Counted from the first letter of the stretch, positions 38,324-50,100 are shown. The stretch is DNA of 64,000 bases from Entoloma clypeatum (GCA_963565915.1 OY751495.1:2232001-2296000), one strand, 5' to 3'. Translations and numbers: made by a program. The notes: generated by a model from the sequence alone, not told the origin.

Positions 38324-39448
38324 TATTGAACAGCATGCCTTGCAGATGCAGAGGAAGCCTGGTTAATGATACTCACATTGAAGCAAAGGGGGTTGAGATG
38401 TTTGAAGAAGAGTGGGCAATGATAGAACTACTGGGATTAGCTCTGTTGTACTACACTACTTACATGCAGTACTTTATAGGTATGGGAATGTGCACAGACC
38501 AACTATGAGCTAGTAACGCTATTGGCTAGAACATAATGGAACATTTCTGGTACACAGCATCAAGGCTGTGGTGCGCAGCATTCTGAGTCAAAGAGATGAC
38601 TCAGAGATCTAGAACAAGTCTATAGTGCAGTGCGCCTTACAGCCGCCACTTTTGGACAGCGGCGGAATTGCCCAGCAAAAAAAATTCAAATTTGTCATGG
38701 GAAGAGCGGGGGCCGCAACAAGGGGTTGGATATCCTACAGTAATTTGCAATAGAAAAATACCGTTTTTAAACCTCCCTACGCTATGCCGTTGTCCATGAA
38801 AGCACAGAGAGCTGCTGCTGCGAGAGCCCGGGCTGCAAAATCCCAGAGGGAAACAGTTGACGTTCTCAAAATCGCTTCCGAGTCAGCAAATCAGCAATCC
38901 GAATCAGATGAAGGTCACGATTTGGATATTGAGTGTACTGGCTGTGCCGGACGCACTTGCATCAGTATCCGTTGAGACCATCCGGAAATGGGAGCATAGG
39001 ATGAAAAGATGGATGGAGGCATATCGGGGTGGACTGGATGCGAAACAGGCTCAAATCCAGGTCAAAGCATTCAGTTCACGGCGCTACACATCGCACAGAA
39101 GGGTTCCAGAGCGGGTCGCAGCCCAATTTGACATGTAATTACCTTGTTTGGTACTAGGCGGCGGAATCGACCACCCCAAAAACAAGAACTTCCACAGTTT
39201 TGAGTATTTTGACAAACCGTTTTAGGGTTTTGTTCCTCTCATCAAAACAAGCATTTTGGCTAAAGGACTAAGAAATCTGACTTTTTTTTCAGGAGGAATT
39301 TGGTTGTACAAAAGTAGCGGCTTTAAGGCGCACTGCACCATAGATTGTTCTATGTTTAGAACACTTCATGTGGTTAGGCCACATGGTAAAACACATGATC
39401 GTAGTCATGTGATTGACTGTCAATATATCCATACTTGAATGTTCAACA
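38324..39448 (-). repeat. Copia-2 5' LTR, split by a TIR element
   Basis: 38324-38622 plus 39341-39448, minus the TA duplication, gives 405 bp, exactly the length of the other LTR. Followed by CACGA at 39449-39453. Confidence 0.8.
38623..39340 (+). mobile_element. 718-bp TIR element (Tc1/mariner-like derivative)
   Basis: Terminal inverted repeats of about 23 bp (TAGTGCAGTGCGCCTTACAG and its imperfect mirror ending AAGGCGCACTGCACCA) are flanked by TA on both sides. The intact Copia-2 LTR copy shows the empty site (agtctagattg). Two coding relics remain: MPLSMKAQRAAAARARAAKS (38784-38975), and ETIRKWEHRMKRWMEAYRGG with YTSHRRVPERV (to 39138), which resemble the N-terminus and C-terminus of a basidiomycete DDE transposase. 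The catalytic core is absent, so it is a non-autonomous deletion derivative. The superfamily call rests on TA duplication and remembered similarity. Confidence 0.65.
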
Positions 39449-39639
39449 CACGATTGATCAAGTGCACCTCGATCTCTACATACAACATTAATGATTATGT
39501 GGATGTTTAATCCCACATCATTGTGTAGCGCGATGAGCTAGCAGATCCGGGTGATAATACCCTGATGATCGTGATGCCCATCTGTCTCCATACATGTGTC
39601 TACCAGTTAACTCTGTGTATGACGTTAAACATGGAATTA

Positions 39640-40285
39640 GTGGTGCCGGAAGGTAAGGTGGAGGTACTGTACCTCGAGGTAGATATTTTTCAAACTCAGT
39701 CCACCTTGAGGTCCTGCAAAGTTACCTTGGAGGTGCCTTGAGTTGAGCGTGATAGATCACATAATCACCCAAACATAGAAACAGACATCATTGTCAGTCG
39801 CCGAGTGGGTGAACACAAACAAAAGCTGGGGTCCGAGCAAGCACAGAAGGGATCTCCCATAAAAAAAAAAAGCAAAGAATGGAGAAATCCATCAAATTCG
39901 ACTGTATTTAAAGGCTACATTGGATTTTCATACTAAATGATCCAAGTCGCGTCACATCGCAAAAACCACCCAAGTTCGTGACCTGGAGAGTATGGTGCAA
40001 ATAACGGCGGCCAAAAGTCAATGTTTTGATGGTAATGAATGTTAGAGGACACACCAACGACATGGTTGTGGCAGAAAAAGAAGATTTGCTGGCAGTCGAA
40101 GATGAGAGTCGAACAAAGAGGGATAGACACAAGCTTTAAATTTAAAGTTTGGTCTACCAAAAAGAGACATGCCTCAAGGCAACTCAATTCAAGACAAGCC
40201 GACATCACCTCGAGCTGCCAAATATGGCAATGACTGGAGGCGAGGCACACCTCACCTCCAAGTTACCTTCACCTCCCAGCATCAC
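39640..40285. mobile_element. 646-bp TIR element (MITE-like) in the Copia-1 leader
   Basis: The ends GTGGTGCCGGAAGGT and the reverse complement of ACCTCCCAGCATCAC agree at 12 of 15 positions or better. TA flanks both ends (39638-39639 and 40286-40287). The interior is rich in AGGTGG/ACCTC motifs near both ends and has no convincing open frame. It is a non-autonomous DNA element, superfamily uncertain. Confidence 0.6.
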
Positions 40286-40545
40286 TATGTGGAATAGGGG
40301 TCTGATGGACCCTAGTGGAGTAAAACACATGTTGCTGTGTCCCTGTTTTATCTAAGATCCAGCAATTTGACATGTGACTGATGCATTCTATTTCCAGTCT
40401 TTTGCGCTCTCACCCTTCGCATCAAAACATGTCTTCTTTTGATTACAAATCCGCTGTCGTCAAGATGACTGGCTCTAACTGGAAGGAGTGGAGCGATAAG
40501 ATGACAGGGTTTTTACAGTTTGAAGGGACCTGGATGCTTGTATCC

Positions 40546-40913
40546 TGTTATGCGTAACAAACCGTTCCAAGGTTCGGGCAGAGTATGCAGGAAGATGGAA
40601 AGGCGAAGAGCAATGTGATTGCTAAATCTAAGGAATCTAGCTATAGTACAAAGGGTTTATATAGGTACTGACTATAGGCGATAGCATATGAGTCAGTGCT
40701 GCGCAAGGCAGTGTATCTGAGTAAGATAACTGCGGAAGGCAGTGCGTCTGAGTAAGACGACTGCGGAATGAGTCAGACAGCTGCGGAAAGCGAGTCAGCG
40801 CGGGAGCGAAGTATACTAAAGGAAATAAAGTATAATACGATATGTGTAAGCGGGGGCCGATGAGTAAAAGTGAAAAAGTAAGCATATACGTCCGTAGTCG
40901 TTAGTCCGTAACA
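40546..40913 (-). repeat. Gypsy-2 3' LTR
   Basis: 368 bp, apparently identical to 46746-47113. In element sense it is preceded by a purine tract (complement of tgttcccctcctcaagg, 40914-40930). Confidence 0.9.
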
Positions 40914-41434
40914 TGTTCCCCTCCTCAAGGTCTGTGTCCTCACAGACTACCTACTCCCATCCATCGTTGCCATTTGGATCGGCCCAGGCAGGGTCAACTC
41001 GGTTACCCCAATCCTTTATCAGTTCATCGTTTACCGCCGTGGCAAACTCTAAACCTCGAACGGCGAGGCGAAGGCGTCGGTTCTCGACAGCCAGGGTGTT
41101 GGTATAGTTTTTGAGGATGAGTTTCTCCTCAGCGGTGGGGGCGGTTGGCAAATCGGAAAGGGTATGAAGGCGGATATGCATCTGCCGGTGAAGGATGTCG
41201 GCAACGGAGGTTTCGAGCGCATGGATCTGGTCGCGCATGGAGAGCGCTTCGCCGATGAGGGTGGTGATGGTGGGATTGATATCGGAAGCATCGGTGGAGG
41301 CGGCGGTGATGTTGGACATGGCAGAAATGATGTTTGAAAGGTATAAGAAGAACGGCGTGTTGGGCGAGAAGAGTTGGAGCGGGGAACTCGATGTAACAGA
41401 AGTCGATGTGGAAAATGGCTCAAAGTTTATTCTT

Positions 41435-44400
41435 TTATCGTGGACGCGATGGATTTTGCCGATGAAAGTCTCGGATCAAGTCTTGAGCGTTCTGAACATT
41501 AGTCCGAGGTTCCCACGTGTTCTCTTCTGGGCCATACCCTTCCCATTGGACGAGGTACTGGATCTTTCCGCGGAATTTTCGAGAGTCCAGGATCGTGGAG
41601 ACATGGTATTCTTCTCGTCCTTCGACGATGATCGGATCAGGGGCTGGCTTCTTTTTCTGAATGGCATACTTCGGGGTTTCGTATGGCGATAACAGGGTTT
41701 TGTTGAACACAGGGTGGATCATTTTCCAGGTTTTGGGAAGATCAAGACGGTATGCGCTAGCTCCTTTCTTCTCTAGGACTTTGAACGGTCCGTGTCGGAG
41801 GGCGTCAAGTTTCTTTGAGGGACGATCAGTCCTGATGTTAGTCCCTTCCAGCCACACCTTGTCTCCGATGCGGTAATCCCGAGACGGGCTTCGTCGTGTG
41901 TCAACTGTCTTCTTCATCTGATCCTGTGCCTGTTTTAGTGCTGCGTTGGCTTCTTCTCGTGCCTGTTTGAGTTTTTTCAAGAAGTCGTTTGCTGCCGGAT
42001 TGGTGTCTTCCAACACAAGTTCTCCCTTCCAAGGATGCAGACCGTAGTTGAGATAGAATGGTGTGTACTTTGTCGCTTGATGTTCTTTGTCATTGTACTG
42101 GAATTCTGCGATTGCGATCCATTCCGCCCAATCATCTTGTAGATGGTTGACAAAGTTTCGTAAGAACACCTCGGTTTCCTGATGCGATCGTTCGGCCTGT
42201 CCATCAGTCTGTGGATGGTACGCAGTGGACAGATTTCTTTTGATCCCTAACATGCGGCAAAGTATCTCCATAAACTTCGCGGCGAACTGCGGTCCCCTAT
42301 CGCTGATGATTTTCTTGGGAATTCCATGAAGTTTCCATATCTGGTCCCGATAGATCTTGGCTAATCCTTCAGCCGATAGTTCCACGGTTGTCGGGATGAG
42401 ATGAAGCATCTTTGAATGTCTGTCCGTGATGACCAGAATTGCGTTCTTCCCATCAGATTCTGGTATCGGTCCTACGACGTCAATCCCTATATCTTCCCAT
42501 GGTTGACTTGGCGCGGCGTTAGGGTGCAGAGGGGCGTGTCTCCTTTGGCGGCTGATCTTGTTGCGTTGACAGGTGTCACAACCTTTCACATACTTCTTTA
42601 CGTCATGTAGGATGGTGGGCCACCAGTAGGTGCGAGTGAGAAGTTCATGCGTTCGATACTGTCCTGGATGTCCTGCCACTGGTGCGTCGTGCGCTTCAAA
42701 CATCAGTTCTTGGCGCAATTGTGGGTCTGGTGGAACATAGACTCGTTCTCCTGCGTAGGTGATGCCATTTTCCTGCTGGTACCAGTGAGGATTCTTCTTC
42801 AGACCCTGGGCTACTTCTGTTTCCATGCGATTCGAGGCCTTGATGCGTACGATCCATGGGTTTTCGATGGTTGTGATGTTTCCGATTTTGATGGAATCAG
42901 ATGTTTCACCCCCTTCAAAGAATTGTTCCTCCGTGAACATCTCCATTTGTATCACATCTTCTGATTCCAATCGTTTCAAAAATAGCCCCTCCTTGAGCAT
43001 TTGGTCGCTGTCCTGCGGCTCGAGTTCCGTCTCATACCAGGGTAAACGTGACAGGATGTCTGCTTTCGCGTTTGTCTTCCCAGGTACATGTCGCAATTCG
43101 AAGTCATAGTCTTGTAGCTTCATCTTCCAGCGCCTCTGTCGTTGGTTTAGGTCCTGAGGACGCCGGAAATACTCCAGGTTTTTGTGATCGGTTAAGATCT
43201 CGAAACGTTCCTTGGCTTCAAGTAGATAATGTCGCCAGTCCTTCAGTGCTTCCATGACTGCCAAGAGTTCCTTGTCATAGATCTCGTAATTCTGTTCGGC
43301 CGCGGACATGGTCCGCGACAAGAACGCGATAGGATGCCACTTGTCGTCTTGTTTCTGTGAGAGTACCGCTCCAATTGCATAACCCGATGCATCGGTTTCA
43401 ACCCTGAACTGTCCGTCCGGTTTGGGCAATGCCAAGACTGGTGCTGTCGTGATTGCCCGTATGAGACCTTCAAATGCTTCTTGCGCCGCTGGTCCCCATG
43501 TGAATGCTGTATTTCCCGTAAGTGTCGTGAGTGGCTTTGCGATGTTTGAGTATCCTTCAATGAAGCGTCGATAAAAATTGGCAAATCCCAGGAATCTCTG
43601 GACTTCCTTTTTTGATGTGGGTACTCGCCAGTTCCGGATTGTGTCCACCTTTTCAGTTTCCATCTCGACACGTCCTTCACCCACGACATATCCCAATATG
43701 GGGCATTTCGTTACTTCCCAAAGACACTTCTTCTCCTTTAGGAACAAGTCATTGTCCGACAGGATCTGCAAGATCTCTTCGGTGTTCCGGGCAAGTTCTT
43801 CCTTTGTTTTACCAATAACCACTATGTCATCCATGTAAATCACACAGATGCGCCGACGGATCTGATCCCTGAATAGGCTGGCCATCATCCGAGAGAACGT
43901 TCCTGGGGAATTGCAGAGACCGAAAAACATGACCAATGGTTCAAACAATCCTCGGCTGGTCAAGAAGGCGGCTTTCCATTCGTCACCCTTTTTGATCCGC
44001 ACATTATTGTATCCCCACATGATGTCCATTTTGTTGAAGTAGACTGCGTCCTTCAATACATCCAAGAGGTCGTTGATGCGTGGGAGTGGGAATTTGTCCT
44101 TAACCGTGAATTTGTTAACCGTGCGATAGTCCTGTACCAATCGTTTGGAACCGTCTTTCTTGTTAATGAAGAAGCAGGGTGATGCATAAGGTGATTTGGA
44201 CGGTCGGATCTTTCCGGTTGCCAGGCCTTCGTCGATGAATTCGTCCAGTTCTTCTTGCTCCTTTTGGGTCATAGGGTACGTGTTTCCCCCTAGCTCCTTT
44301 GGTGCGTCCGGTGTAAGTTCGATGCCGTGGTCCCATTCCCTTTCCTTTGGGATCTTGTCAAAGTTTTCTTTTTCAAAAAGATGGGCAAAACGTTCAACAT

Positions 44401-45043
44401 ATGAGGGTCGTTTGGTTGTGGGAGGTGGTGTGGGAGTAACTGCTTCCAATATGGGGTCTCCGGGCTTCCATTTCTGATCTGATTTCTTGGGTGCGTCCTT
44501 GTCTCGTATTTCCACCATGCGAACCCGATGTTTGCGACCATTAAGGTTAACCCTGAAATCCGAGTGTTTGGTTTGACACGTTGACGGGCATCGGTTGAAT
44601 GTTACGGCGCCGGTCGTCCAATTGATTGTAGGGTTGTGGTGCACCAACCAATCATGTCCCAAAAGCATATCCGTTCTCCCAATGTCCAATACCATTGCCT
44701 CCATGGTTTCCTGGTGTGTTCCCAAGTCCAGCTTGACTTCGGCAAGTTTTTCTGCTTTCTGTTGTCGGTTCGGTGATCCATCCGCATTTAGGATTGATAT
44801 GGGCTTTATTCCACGTGTGGGAAGGTTCTGTTCACGTACTATTCTGGGATGGATACATGTGCGTTCACATCCGCTATCGACCTCGGGTCGAATGGCCTTT
44901 GGTCCTCGTCGTGTTTTGATCTGAGCTTGCAGCTTGATCTCTCGTCGTTTCGGAGGTTTATCTCCCTTGACAATCTTAGTTGACGCAACGGCTCGCTTTG
45001 CAGGGATAACATAAGTTATATTGTCTGTAACTGCACCAGGCAA
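41435..45043 (-). CDS. Gypsy-2 pol polyprotein
   Basis: An open frame of 1202 codons. Approximate order: protease (VDSGCERT near residue 55, LLGHDWL near 125), reverse transcriptase (residues 260-470: [31 protein letters not shown]), RNase H (545-650: [25 protein letters not shown]), integrase zinc finger ([23 protein letters not shown]), DDE core ([21 protein letters not shown], then the Glu region) and chromodomain at the C-terminus ([17 protein letters not shown]). There is no in-frame ATG at its start. The frame is -1 to gag and overlaps it by about 30 nt before the gag stop at 45085, so expression by -1 frameshifting is likely. It copies the RNA and inserts the cDNA. Confidence 0.92.
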   Translation of the reverse strand: MPGAVTDNITYVIPAKRAVASTKIVKGDKPPKRREIKLQAQIKTRRGPKAIRPEVDSGCERTCIHPRIVREQNLPTRGIKPISILNADGSPNRQQKAEKLAEVKLDLGTHQETMEAMVLDIGRTDMLLGHDWLVHHNPTINWTTGAVTFNRCPSTCQTKHSDFRVNLNGRKHRVRMVEIRDKDAPKKSDQKWKPGDPILEAVTPTPPPTTKRPSYVERFAHLFEKENFDKIPKEREWDHGIELTPDAPKELGGNTYPMTQKEQEELDEFIDEGLATGKIRPSKSPYASPCFFINKKDGSKRLVQDYRTVNKFTVKDKFPLPRINDLLDVLKDAVYFNKMDIMWGYNNVRIKKGDEWKAAFLTSRGLFEPLVMFFGLCNSPGTFSRMMASLFRDQIRRRICVIYMDDIVVIGKTKEELARNTEEILQILSDNDLFLKEKKCLWEVTKCPILGYVVGEGRVEMETEKVDTIRNWRVPTSKKEVQRFLGFANFYRRFIEGYSNIAKPLTTLTGNTAFTWGPAAQEAFEGLIRAITTAPVLALPKPDGQFRVETDASGYAIGAVLSQKQDDKWHPIAFLSRTMSAAEQNYEIYDKELLAVMEALKDWRHYLLEAKERFEILTDHKNLEYFRRPQDLNQRQRRWKMKLQDYDFELRHVPGKTNAKADILSRLPWYETELEPQDSDQMLKEGLFLKRLESEDVIQMEMFTEEQFFEGGETSDSIKIGNITTIENPWIVRIKASNRMETEVAQGLKKNPHWYQQENGITYAGERVYVPPDPQLRQELMFEAHDAPVAGHPGQYRTHELLTRTYWWPTILHDVKKYVKGCDTCQRNKISRQRRHAPLHPNAAPSQPWEDIGIDVVGPIPESDGKNAILVITDRHSKMLHLIPTTVELSAEGLAKIYRDQIWKLHGIPKKIISDRGPQFAAKFMEILCRMLGIKRNLSTAYHPQTDGQAERSHQETEVFLRNFVNHLQDDWAEWIAIAEFQYNDKEHQATKYTPFYLNYGLHPWKGELVLEDTNPAANDFLKKLKQAREEANAALKQAQDQMKKTVDTRRSPSRDYRIGDKVWLEGTNIRTDRPSKKLDALRHGPFKVLEKKGASAYRLDLPKTWKMIHPVFNKTLLSPYETPKYAIQKKKPAPDPIIVEGREEYHVSTILDSRKFRGKIQYLVQWEGYGPEENTWEPRTNVQNAQDLIRDFHRQNPSRPR

Positions 45044-45084
45044 GCGAGTTCGTTTAATGGATAAGGGTCGCGACTTAGCGTCGT

Positions 45085-45954
45085 TTAATCGGACCCTTCG
45101 GGAAAATCCTTCTCATCGGTCTCTATGGTGATGGTTTCATCGTCATCATCGGTATCTCCATCAGACACCTTCCTAATCTTTCCAGAGTTCTTCTTCGGCT
45201 TGCGGCAGTTGCGCGCAATATGTCCTTCTTGGTCGCAGTTGAAACATTTACGACCATCTTTCTTCTTTGGGGCTTTGCAGTCTTTGGCAAGGTGACCAAA
45301 GCGCTGACAGTTGTAGCAACGGGCTACTCCTGCTTTGTCGATCTCCATGGCTTTGCCTTGACCACCATAAGTGGTACCCGATCCGGTGCGTGTGTCGCCA
45401 CCCCCTCGGATGACTAATGCATGTCCCTCCATCTGTCGTCCCTTGTTTCGGATCTCCTTTGCGTAATCAGTGTACGTCTTGCCATCGCTAGCCACTTGTT
45501 CAGAAATTTTGCGGTTGACGTTCTTTTCCAGGATGTATTTCCCAGTTTCTTCGCCAAGGTTTGACAGCTTCAAGATCTCTTCGAATTCGTCCAAGAATTC
45601 GTCGATGGTGCGTTTCTCCTGTTTCAGGACTTCGAGTTTCGCCTTGGCCGCTGCCGACTTGTTGGCAATAGAGAATCGCGTAGCGATGTCATCTGAGAAT
45701 CCTAACCAGGTGATGTTCTCGCCATCGGTGGCAAGGTCGTCTAATTTGTTGCTGGCCCAGTGTTTACCGGACCCTTCCATCATGCGGGATAACACCGCAA
45801 GAATCTTCTGATCGTCGGACAGTCCCTTCTGGAACCTGATGTATAATTTGGTGGCTTTCCACCACTCGTCGAAGGTGTGTCTGTCTTTGAACATCCCAGG
45901 ATCTTTGATGATCTTGGATGTATCCATTGTTTGTACTGTCGGTGCTTCTGCCAT
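45085..45954 (-). CDS. Gypsy-2 gag
   Basis: 289 codons from the ATG at 45954 ([14 protein letters not shown]). Retrotransposon gag capsid region ([33 protein letters not shown]), then two CCHC zinc knuckles, [14 protein letters not shown] and [14 protein letters not shown], and an acidic tail ([16 protein letters not shown]). The same frame is open without an ATG far upstream, to a TAG at 46327-46329, so the real protein may be longer at its N-terminus. Confidence 0.9.
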   Translation of the reverse strand: MAEAPTVQTMDTSKIIKDPGMFKDRHTFDEWWKATKLYIRFQKGLSDDQKILAVLSRMMEGSGKHWASNKLDDLATDGENITWLGFSDDIATRFSIANKSAAAKAKLEVLKQEKRTIDEFLDEFEEILKLSNLGEETGKYILEKNVNRKISEQVASDGKTYTDYAKEIRNKGRQMEGHALVIRGGGDTRTGSGTTYGGQGKAMEIDKAGVARCYNCQRFGHLAKDCKAPKKKDGRKCFNCDQEGHIARNCRKPKKNSGKIRKVSDGDTDDDDETITIETDEKDFPEGSD

Positions 45955-45956
45955 GT

Positions 45957-46735
45957 CTAGAACCTGCGGAGTAGGAGAGGTGTCGGATTGTTGGGATGAA
46001 GATGGGGTTCGGGATATAGGTAGGGGTTGAAAATCAGTCCCTGTTCTAGGCGTCTGTTCGGTATCTGACTGCGCGGAGTCAAAAGTAAATTCGTCAGGGG
46101 ACTCGTCGGCGGAATCGGTGGCAAAACGTTCGGGGTATTTCCTCTGTAGATCTCTAAGGAATCTCTGTTCCTGCGCGTCTGTTGGTCGCGAGAAGGGGTC
46201 AAGTCTCTCGTTTCGTGCCCAACGGTTGTACTCGGTTTGTTGTTCTTCGATGGTGAAGTGGGCGTAGATCTGCTGCTTCGAGTAGGACGTGATGATGTGG
46301 CTCTGGGACGTCTCGATGTGAGCGTCCTAATCAATCTTCTGATAACGGTTGTCTGGACACCGATAAACTCTCTGATCTCTGTGATCCGACCTGTCTGAGG
46401 TCCTTCTTGAACGCGAAAGCTTTCGAGTTCGTTCTGTCGGGCGTTGTAACGCGCGATCTGGTGTTGCCGAGCAAGATGGATGCTCTCTGCTATCTCGCCG
46501 TGGGGGCGATGTTCGTCGTTGTCTAGTTCTTCGTCAAGCACCTGCTGTAGGATGCGACGGATCTCCGATTCGATGTACTGCTGGATAAGCGTAAAATCGA
46601 TACTGTCTCGAGGACTTAGCTCCTCCTGTCGGGCTTCTGGCGTGCTGAATGGGTTACTGGTGAAGTCTTCAAAGAAGCGCGACGTCTTGACTCGTCTGGT
46701 AGTTGCTCTCTTCGCTCTGGGCGAACCTAACGAGA
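45957..46735 (-). other. Gypsy-2 leader reading frame overlapping extended gag
   Basis: The leader after the 5' LTR is open in one frame from just inside the element to 45957 (TSRFFEDFTSNPF, ESEIRRILQQVLDEEL, GRITEIREFIGVQTTVIRRL), with no ATG. Over 45957-46326 the gag frame is also open and looks more protein-like there (QQTEYNRWARNERLDPFSR, FLRDLQRKYPERFATDSADE). A frame change near 46330 would join the two into one long gag. This could be programmed, an intron or a mutation. Confidence 0.5.
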
Positions 46736-46743
46736 TTTAGCAA
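46733..46743 (-). promoter_or_regulatory. Gypsy-2 self-priming primer-binding site
   Basis: In element sense TTGCTAAATCT lies two bases after the 5' LTR. It is an exact 11-nt complement of AGATTTAGCAA inside the LTR (plus 46819-46829), just where the RNA should start: about 34 bp after the first T of TATATAAA (plus 46856-46863). This matches the Tf1 self-priming layout. Confidence 0.7.
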
Positions 46744-46745
46744 CT

Positions 46746-47113
46746 TGTTATGCGTAACAAACCGTTCCAAGGTTCGGGCAGAGTATGCAGGAAGATGGAA
46801 AGGCGAAGAGCAATGTGATTGCTAAATCTAAGGAATCTAGCTATAGTACAAAGGGTTTATATAGGTACTGACTATAGGCGATAGCATATGAGTCAGTGCT
46901 GCGCAAGGCAGTGTATCTGAGTAAGATAACTGCGGAAGGCAGTGCGTCTGAGTAAGACGACTGCGGAATGAGTCAGACAGCTGCGGAAAGCGAGTCAGCG
47001 CGGGAGCGAAGTATACTAAAGGAAATAAAGTATAATACGATATGTGTAAGCGGGGGCCGATGAGTAAAAGTGAAAAAGTAAGCATATACGTCCGTAGTCG
47101 TTAGTCCGTAACA
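46746..47113 (-). repeat. Gypsy-2 5' LTR with TATA box
   Basis: 368 bp. Element-sense TATATAAA is at 46863-46856, with predicted RNA start near 46829. Confidence 0.9.
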
Positions 47114-50100
47114 TATCCGGGGACTGGAAACAGCCACTTCGACATCTGAACAATGAAAGGAGTTCCGCGAGTGGAAGAAGAAAGACTTGAAAGCATGTGG
47201 TGCAATCATCTTATCTCTGGTGGAATCTGTAAAGCATGAGGTTACAGCGTTCCAGACTTCGAAAGAGGTTTGGGATCAGCTAAAAACTCTCTTTGAGAAC
47301 AAAGGCCCTGATGAGATGTTCAAGGACTTCACCTTGACTCTTGATTGGCACCTGTCCGGTGGTGACCCCTGTCCAGAATTCTCAAAATTCTGTGATCTCT
47401 TGGCACGCCTCGACAGGCACAAGATCCCCTTTGCTCCTAAGTTGCAAGGGATGTTTGCTGTGCACTGTCTACCTCCCAAATAGAAACATCTTGGTTCGCA
47501 TCTGGCTAGAGAATGGAAGTTGGATACTTTCAAACTTACAGATGTTGAAGATATTGTAACCACAGAGTATATGCGCATACAAGCCAAAGCACAACTTCCG
47601 GCTGCCAACAAGATCTCCACTGTCAAGCGGAAAGGACAGGAACTCCGCTGGCGCAATGGTCCGGGACCAGCTGATGCTTCTGGGTCAAACCAGAATTCTG
47701 GCAAACCTCATCAACAGAACAAAGGGAAAGGAAAGGCAAAGGAGACACTGTCGAACAACTCCGGTGATCAAAATAAGAAGCAGCCATTTGTACCCAAAAA
47801 GGAAGGGTTGCAGAGTTGGAAAAAGGCCCAGCGTGCCCAAGAGGCCGCTGCTGGCAACACCGCCAGCTGCTCTCATGTTGCCTCGTTGGCAATGACTATG
47901 AATCTGCCAAAATTTCCCTTCACCACTGTCACAGGCTCGGGATGTGTCATCCCCCCCCAACAATCTTCTACTCCAACAACTGACCCTCGTCGTCATCCTC
48001 CTCTCGAATCGCGGTTGACATCTAGTCCTGCTGAACATATCATGACTGCTGGTGTGAGAAAACTCCTTGATCGCATGACAAACACATCTGCACAATGCTT
48101 CACGGGTGCTCTGGTTAATCAACCATCAATGTACCCTGAGATGCAGGTAGTGCGTGATGTTGTCACATCTCTTGGCATTGTGGGAACATCCCAGACCCTC
48201 CAAAATATCAATAACATCATATGCCCCGAAGACATTCTGGGGATATATTCGACCCCTGACAATGAGGTAATGGATGAGGCTTCCCTGTTCCTGATAGAAC
48301 ACCAAGATTATGATGCCGATACAGTGATGGACTTTGATAAGGAATATGAGTATGATGAAGATGAACCTGGACTGTCCAAGCGGACATGTTTTAGTTGGGC
48401 GGATGAAGTCGATGATGAGCTTTTCGGAGGTTCGTCATGTGATGACCTGAGGTATGTTCTTTTACAAATTTCACATGAGCACACAATGACAGAAGAACAC
48501 ACCCAGATTCATGATGAGTCACTAGAACTGGGTTGTAGTTATTTAAAAACACCTGTTGTTGCTGCCTCCTTCATGGAGGAAATCTATGATTATTTTGCCT
48601 CATGTTTGAAATGTAAGAACAAATCCAAAGATACTAATGATGCCGAGTGGATCATGGATTCTGGCGCTAGTATGCACTTCACCGCAGAGATGAGTGACTT
48701 TGCAACGTATAAAGAAGAGAAATCTGTCTGTACTGCCCAAACTGCGGGCAAAGCAAAGATCTCTATAAAAGGAAGAGGGACCATGTTTATCACTCACACG
48801 ATACCATCGCATCAAGGAAAGCCAAGAAGTCTAACAACTTGGCTTTATCCAGTTCTACACATTCTGGAGCTTTCCACTCGCCTCATGTCAATGGGCAAAA
48901 TTCTTCAAGAATCTGGATTAAATGTCGCTGGCTCAGCTGACAATTCTAGTTTCTTCAAAGATGGAAAGTGTGTACTAAGATGTGAACCTCATTTTCCCAG
49001 TTCAACAATATACTGGGTAAATACACGCGTTGAACAAATCACACAGCTAAATGCTAGAAATATTGATGTCTATAAAGCCAATTACAGCATTTGGCAGCAG
49101 CGGTTTGCACACCCTGGTAAAGATGTTCTGAAAAAGGCACCCAACACATGTGATGGATTCCCAAGGGATGTCCAATTTCCCCTTAAGGATAAGCCATGCC
49201 GTCCCTGCGCAGAAGTGAAGTTGAGATTGAAAAGCTTCCCTCCTTCATCTTCACAAGCTTCCAGACCCTTTGAGTTGCTCCATTCAGACCTCAAAGAGTT
49301 TCCTATTGCCTTCTATCACAAATTTAAATACTACACCAGCTTCTTGGATGACTATTCTGGGCACGCTTGGACAGTATTGTTGAAACTCAAATCCGATACC
49401 TCTGATGCATTCAAAAAGTGGACAACGCTCATGAAAACCCAGTTTAATGCCCAATTTCGCCGATGGCATTTTGATGGAGGGGGAGAGTTTAAAAAGGAAA
49501 CTGGGGTAGTAAAATACCTCGAGGATCTTGGAATTTCCGTGGAAATTTCAGCTCCTAATACACCCCAACAAAATGGTCAAGCCAAAAATAACCGCACCAT
49601 TGTAGAGAAAGCACAGGCGATGTGATTTGCTGCCTGCTTACCACAATCATGGTGGGAGTTTTGTGTTTTACACGCCATGCATGTCTATAATTGCATGCCA
49701 ATCAAACGACTTTATTGGAAAACACCTTTTGAATCACTAAAAGGGGAAAAACCGGATATATCTGATCTCTGTGTTTTAGGCTGTGCTGCCTATGTTTATA
49801 TTCCTGAAGAACGCCATGTGAATAAATTAAATCCATGTGCGGAGCTTATGACCTTTATGGGTTTTAAACCAGGAATGAAAGCATATCAGTTTATGACTGA
49901 TAAAAACAGTATCTTTATTGGTACTACCGCGGTATTCGATAAAACACTCTTTCTGAGGTGTCCAGATATCAAAGTGCCACAACACACACCCATGGGAAAT
50001 GAGCCTTCCCATGATGAGTCTCAGGATGATGGAAACCCTGATGACGATGTTGATCACCACTTCGGAGACGAAGATGTTCATTATCATTCCCGTCAGTGTA

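Larger units (their letters stand above)
26212..39448 (-). mobile_element. Copia-2 LTR retrotransposon, gag-only, inserted in the Copia-1 leader
   Basis: Two 405-bp LTRs (26212-26616; 38324-39448 after removing a 718-bp insertion plus TA) are flanked by CACGA (26207-26211 and 39449-39453). Orientation is minus: the primer site is next to the right LTR and the polypurine tract next to the left. A gag of the LTR-Copia type is recognisable. Gypsy-1 sits inside gag. I found no protease, integrase, reverse transcriptase or RNase H motifs in the 3.1 kb between the gag stop (near 29775) and the left LTR, so the element looks non-autonomous or extremely decayed. Confidence 0.8.
40546..47113 (-). mobile_element. 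Gypsy-2 chromodomain LTR retrotransposon, full length and recent
   Basis: A 6568-bp element with 368-bp LTRs (plus-strand TGTTATGCG...CCGTAACA) that appear identical, and TATCC duplications at 40541-40545 and 47114-47118. Minus orientation, inserted in Copia-1 gag. pol is one uninterrupted 1202-codon frame and gag is intact with two zinc knuckles. It is the youngest element in the nest and possibly still mobile. Confidence 0.93.

Noticed and set aside
40637..40885. 82-codon frame in the Gypsy-2 LTR, present twice
   Set aside because: It lies wholly in the LTR and is duplicated only because the LTRs are identical; no protein features.
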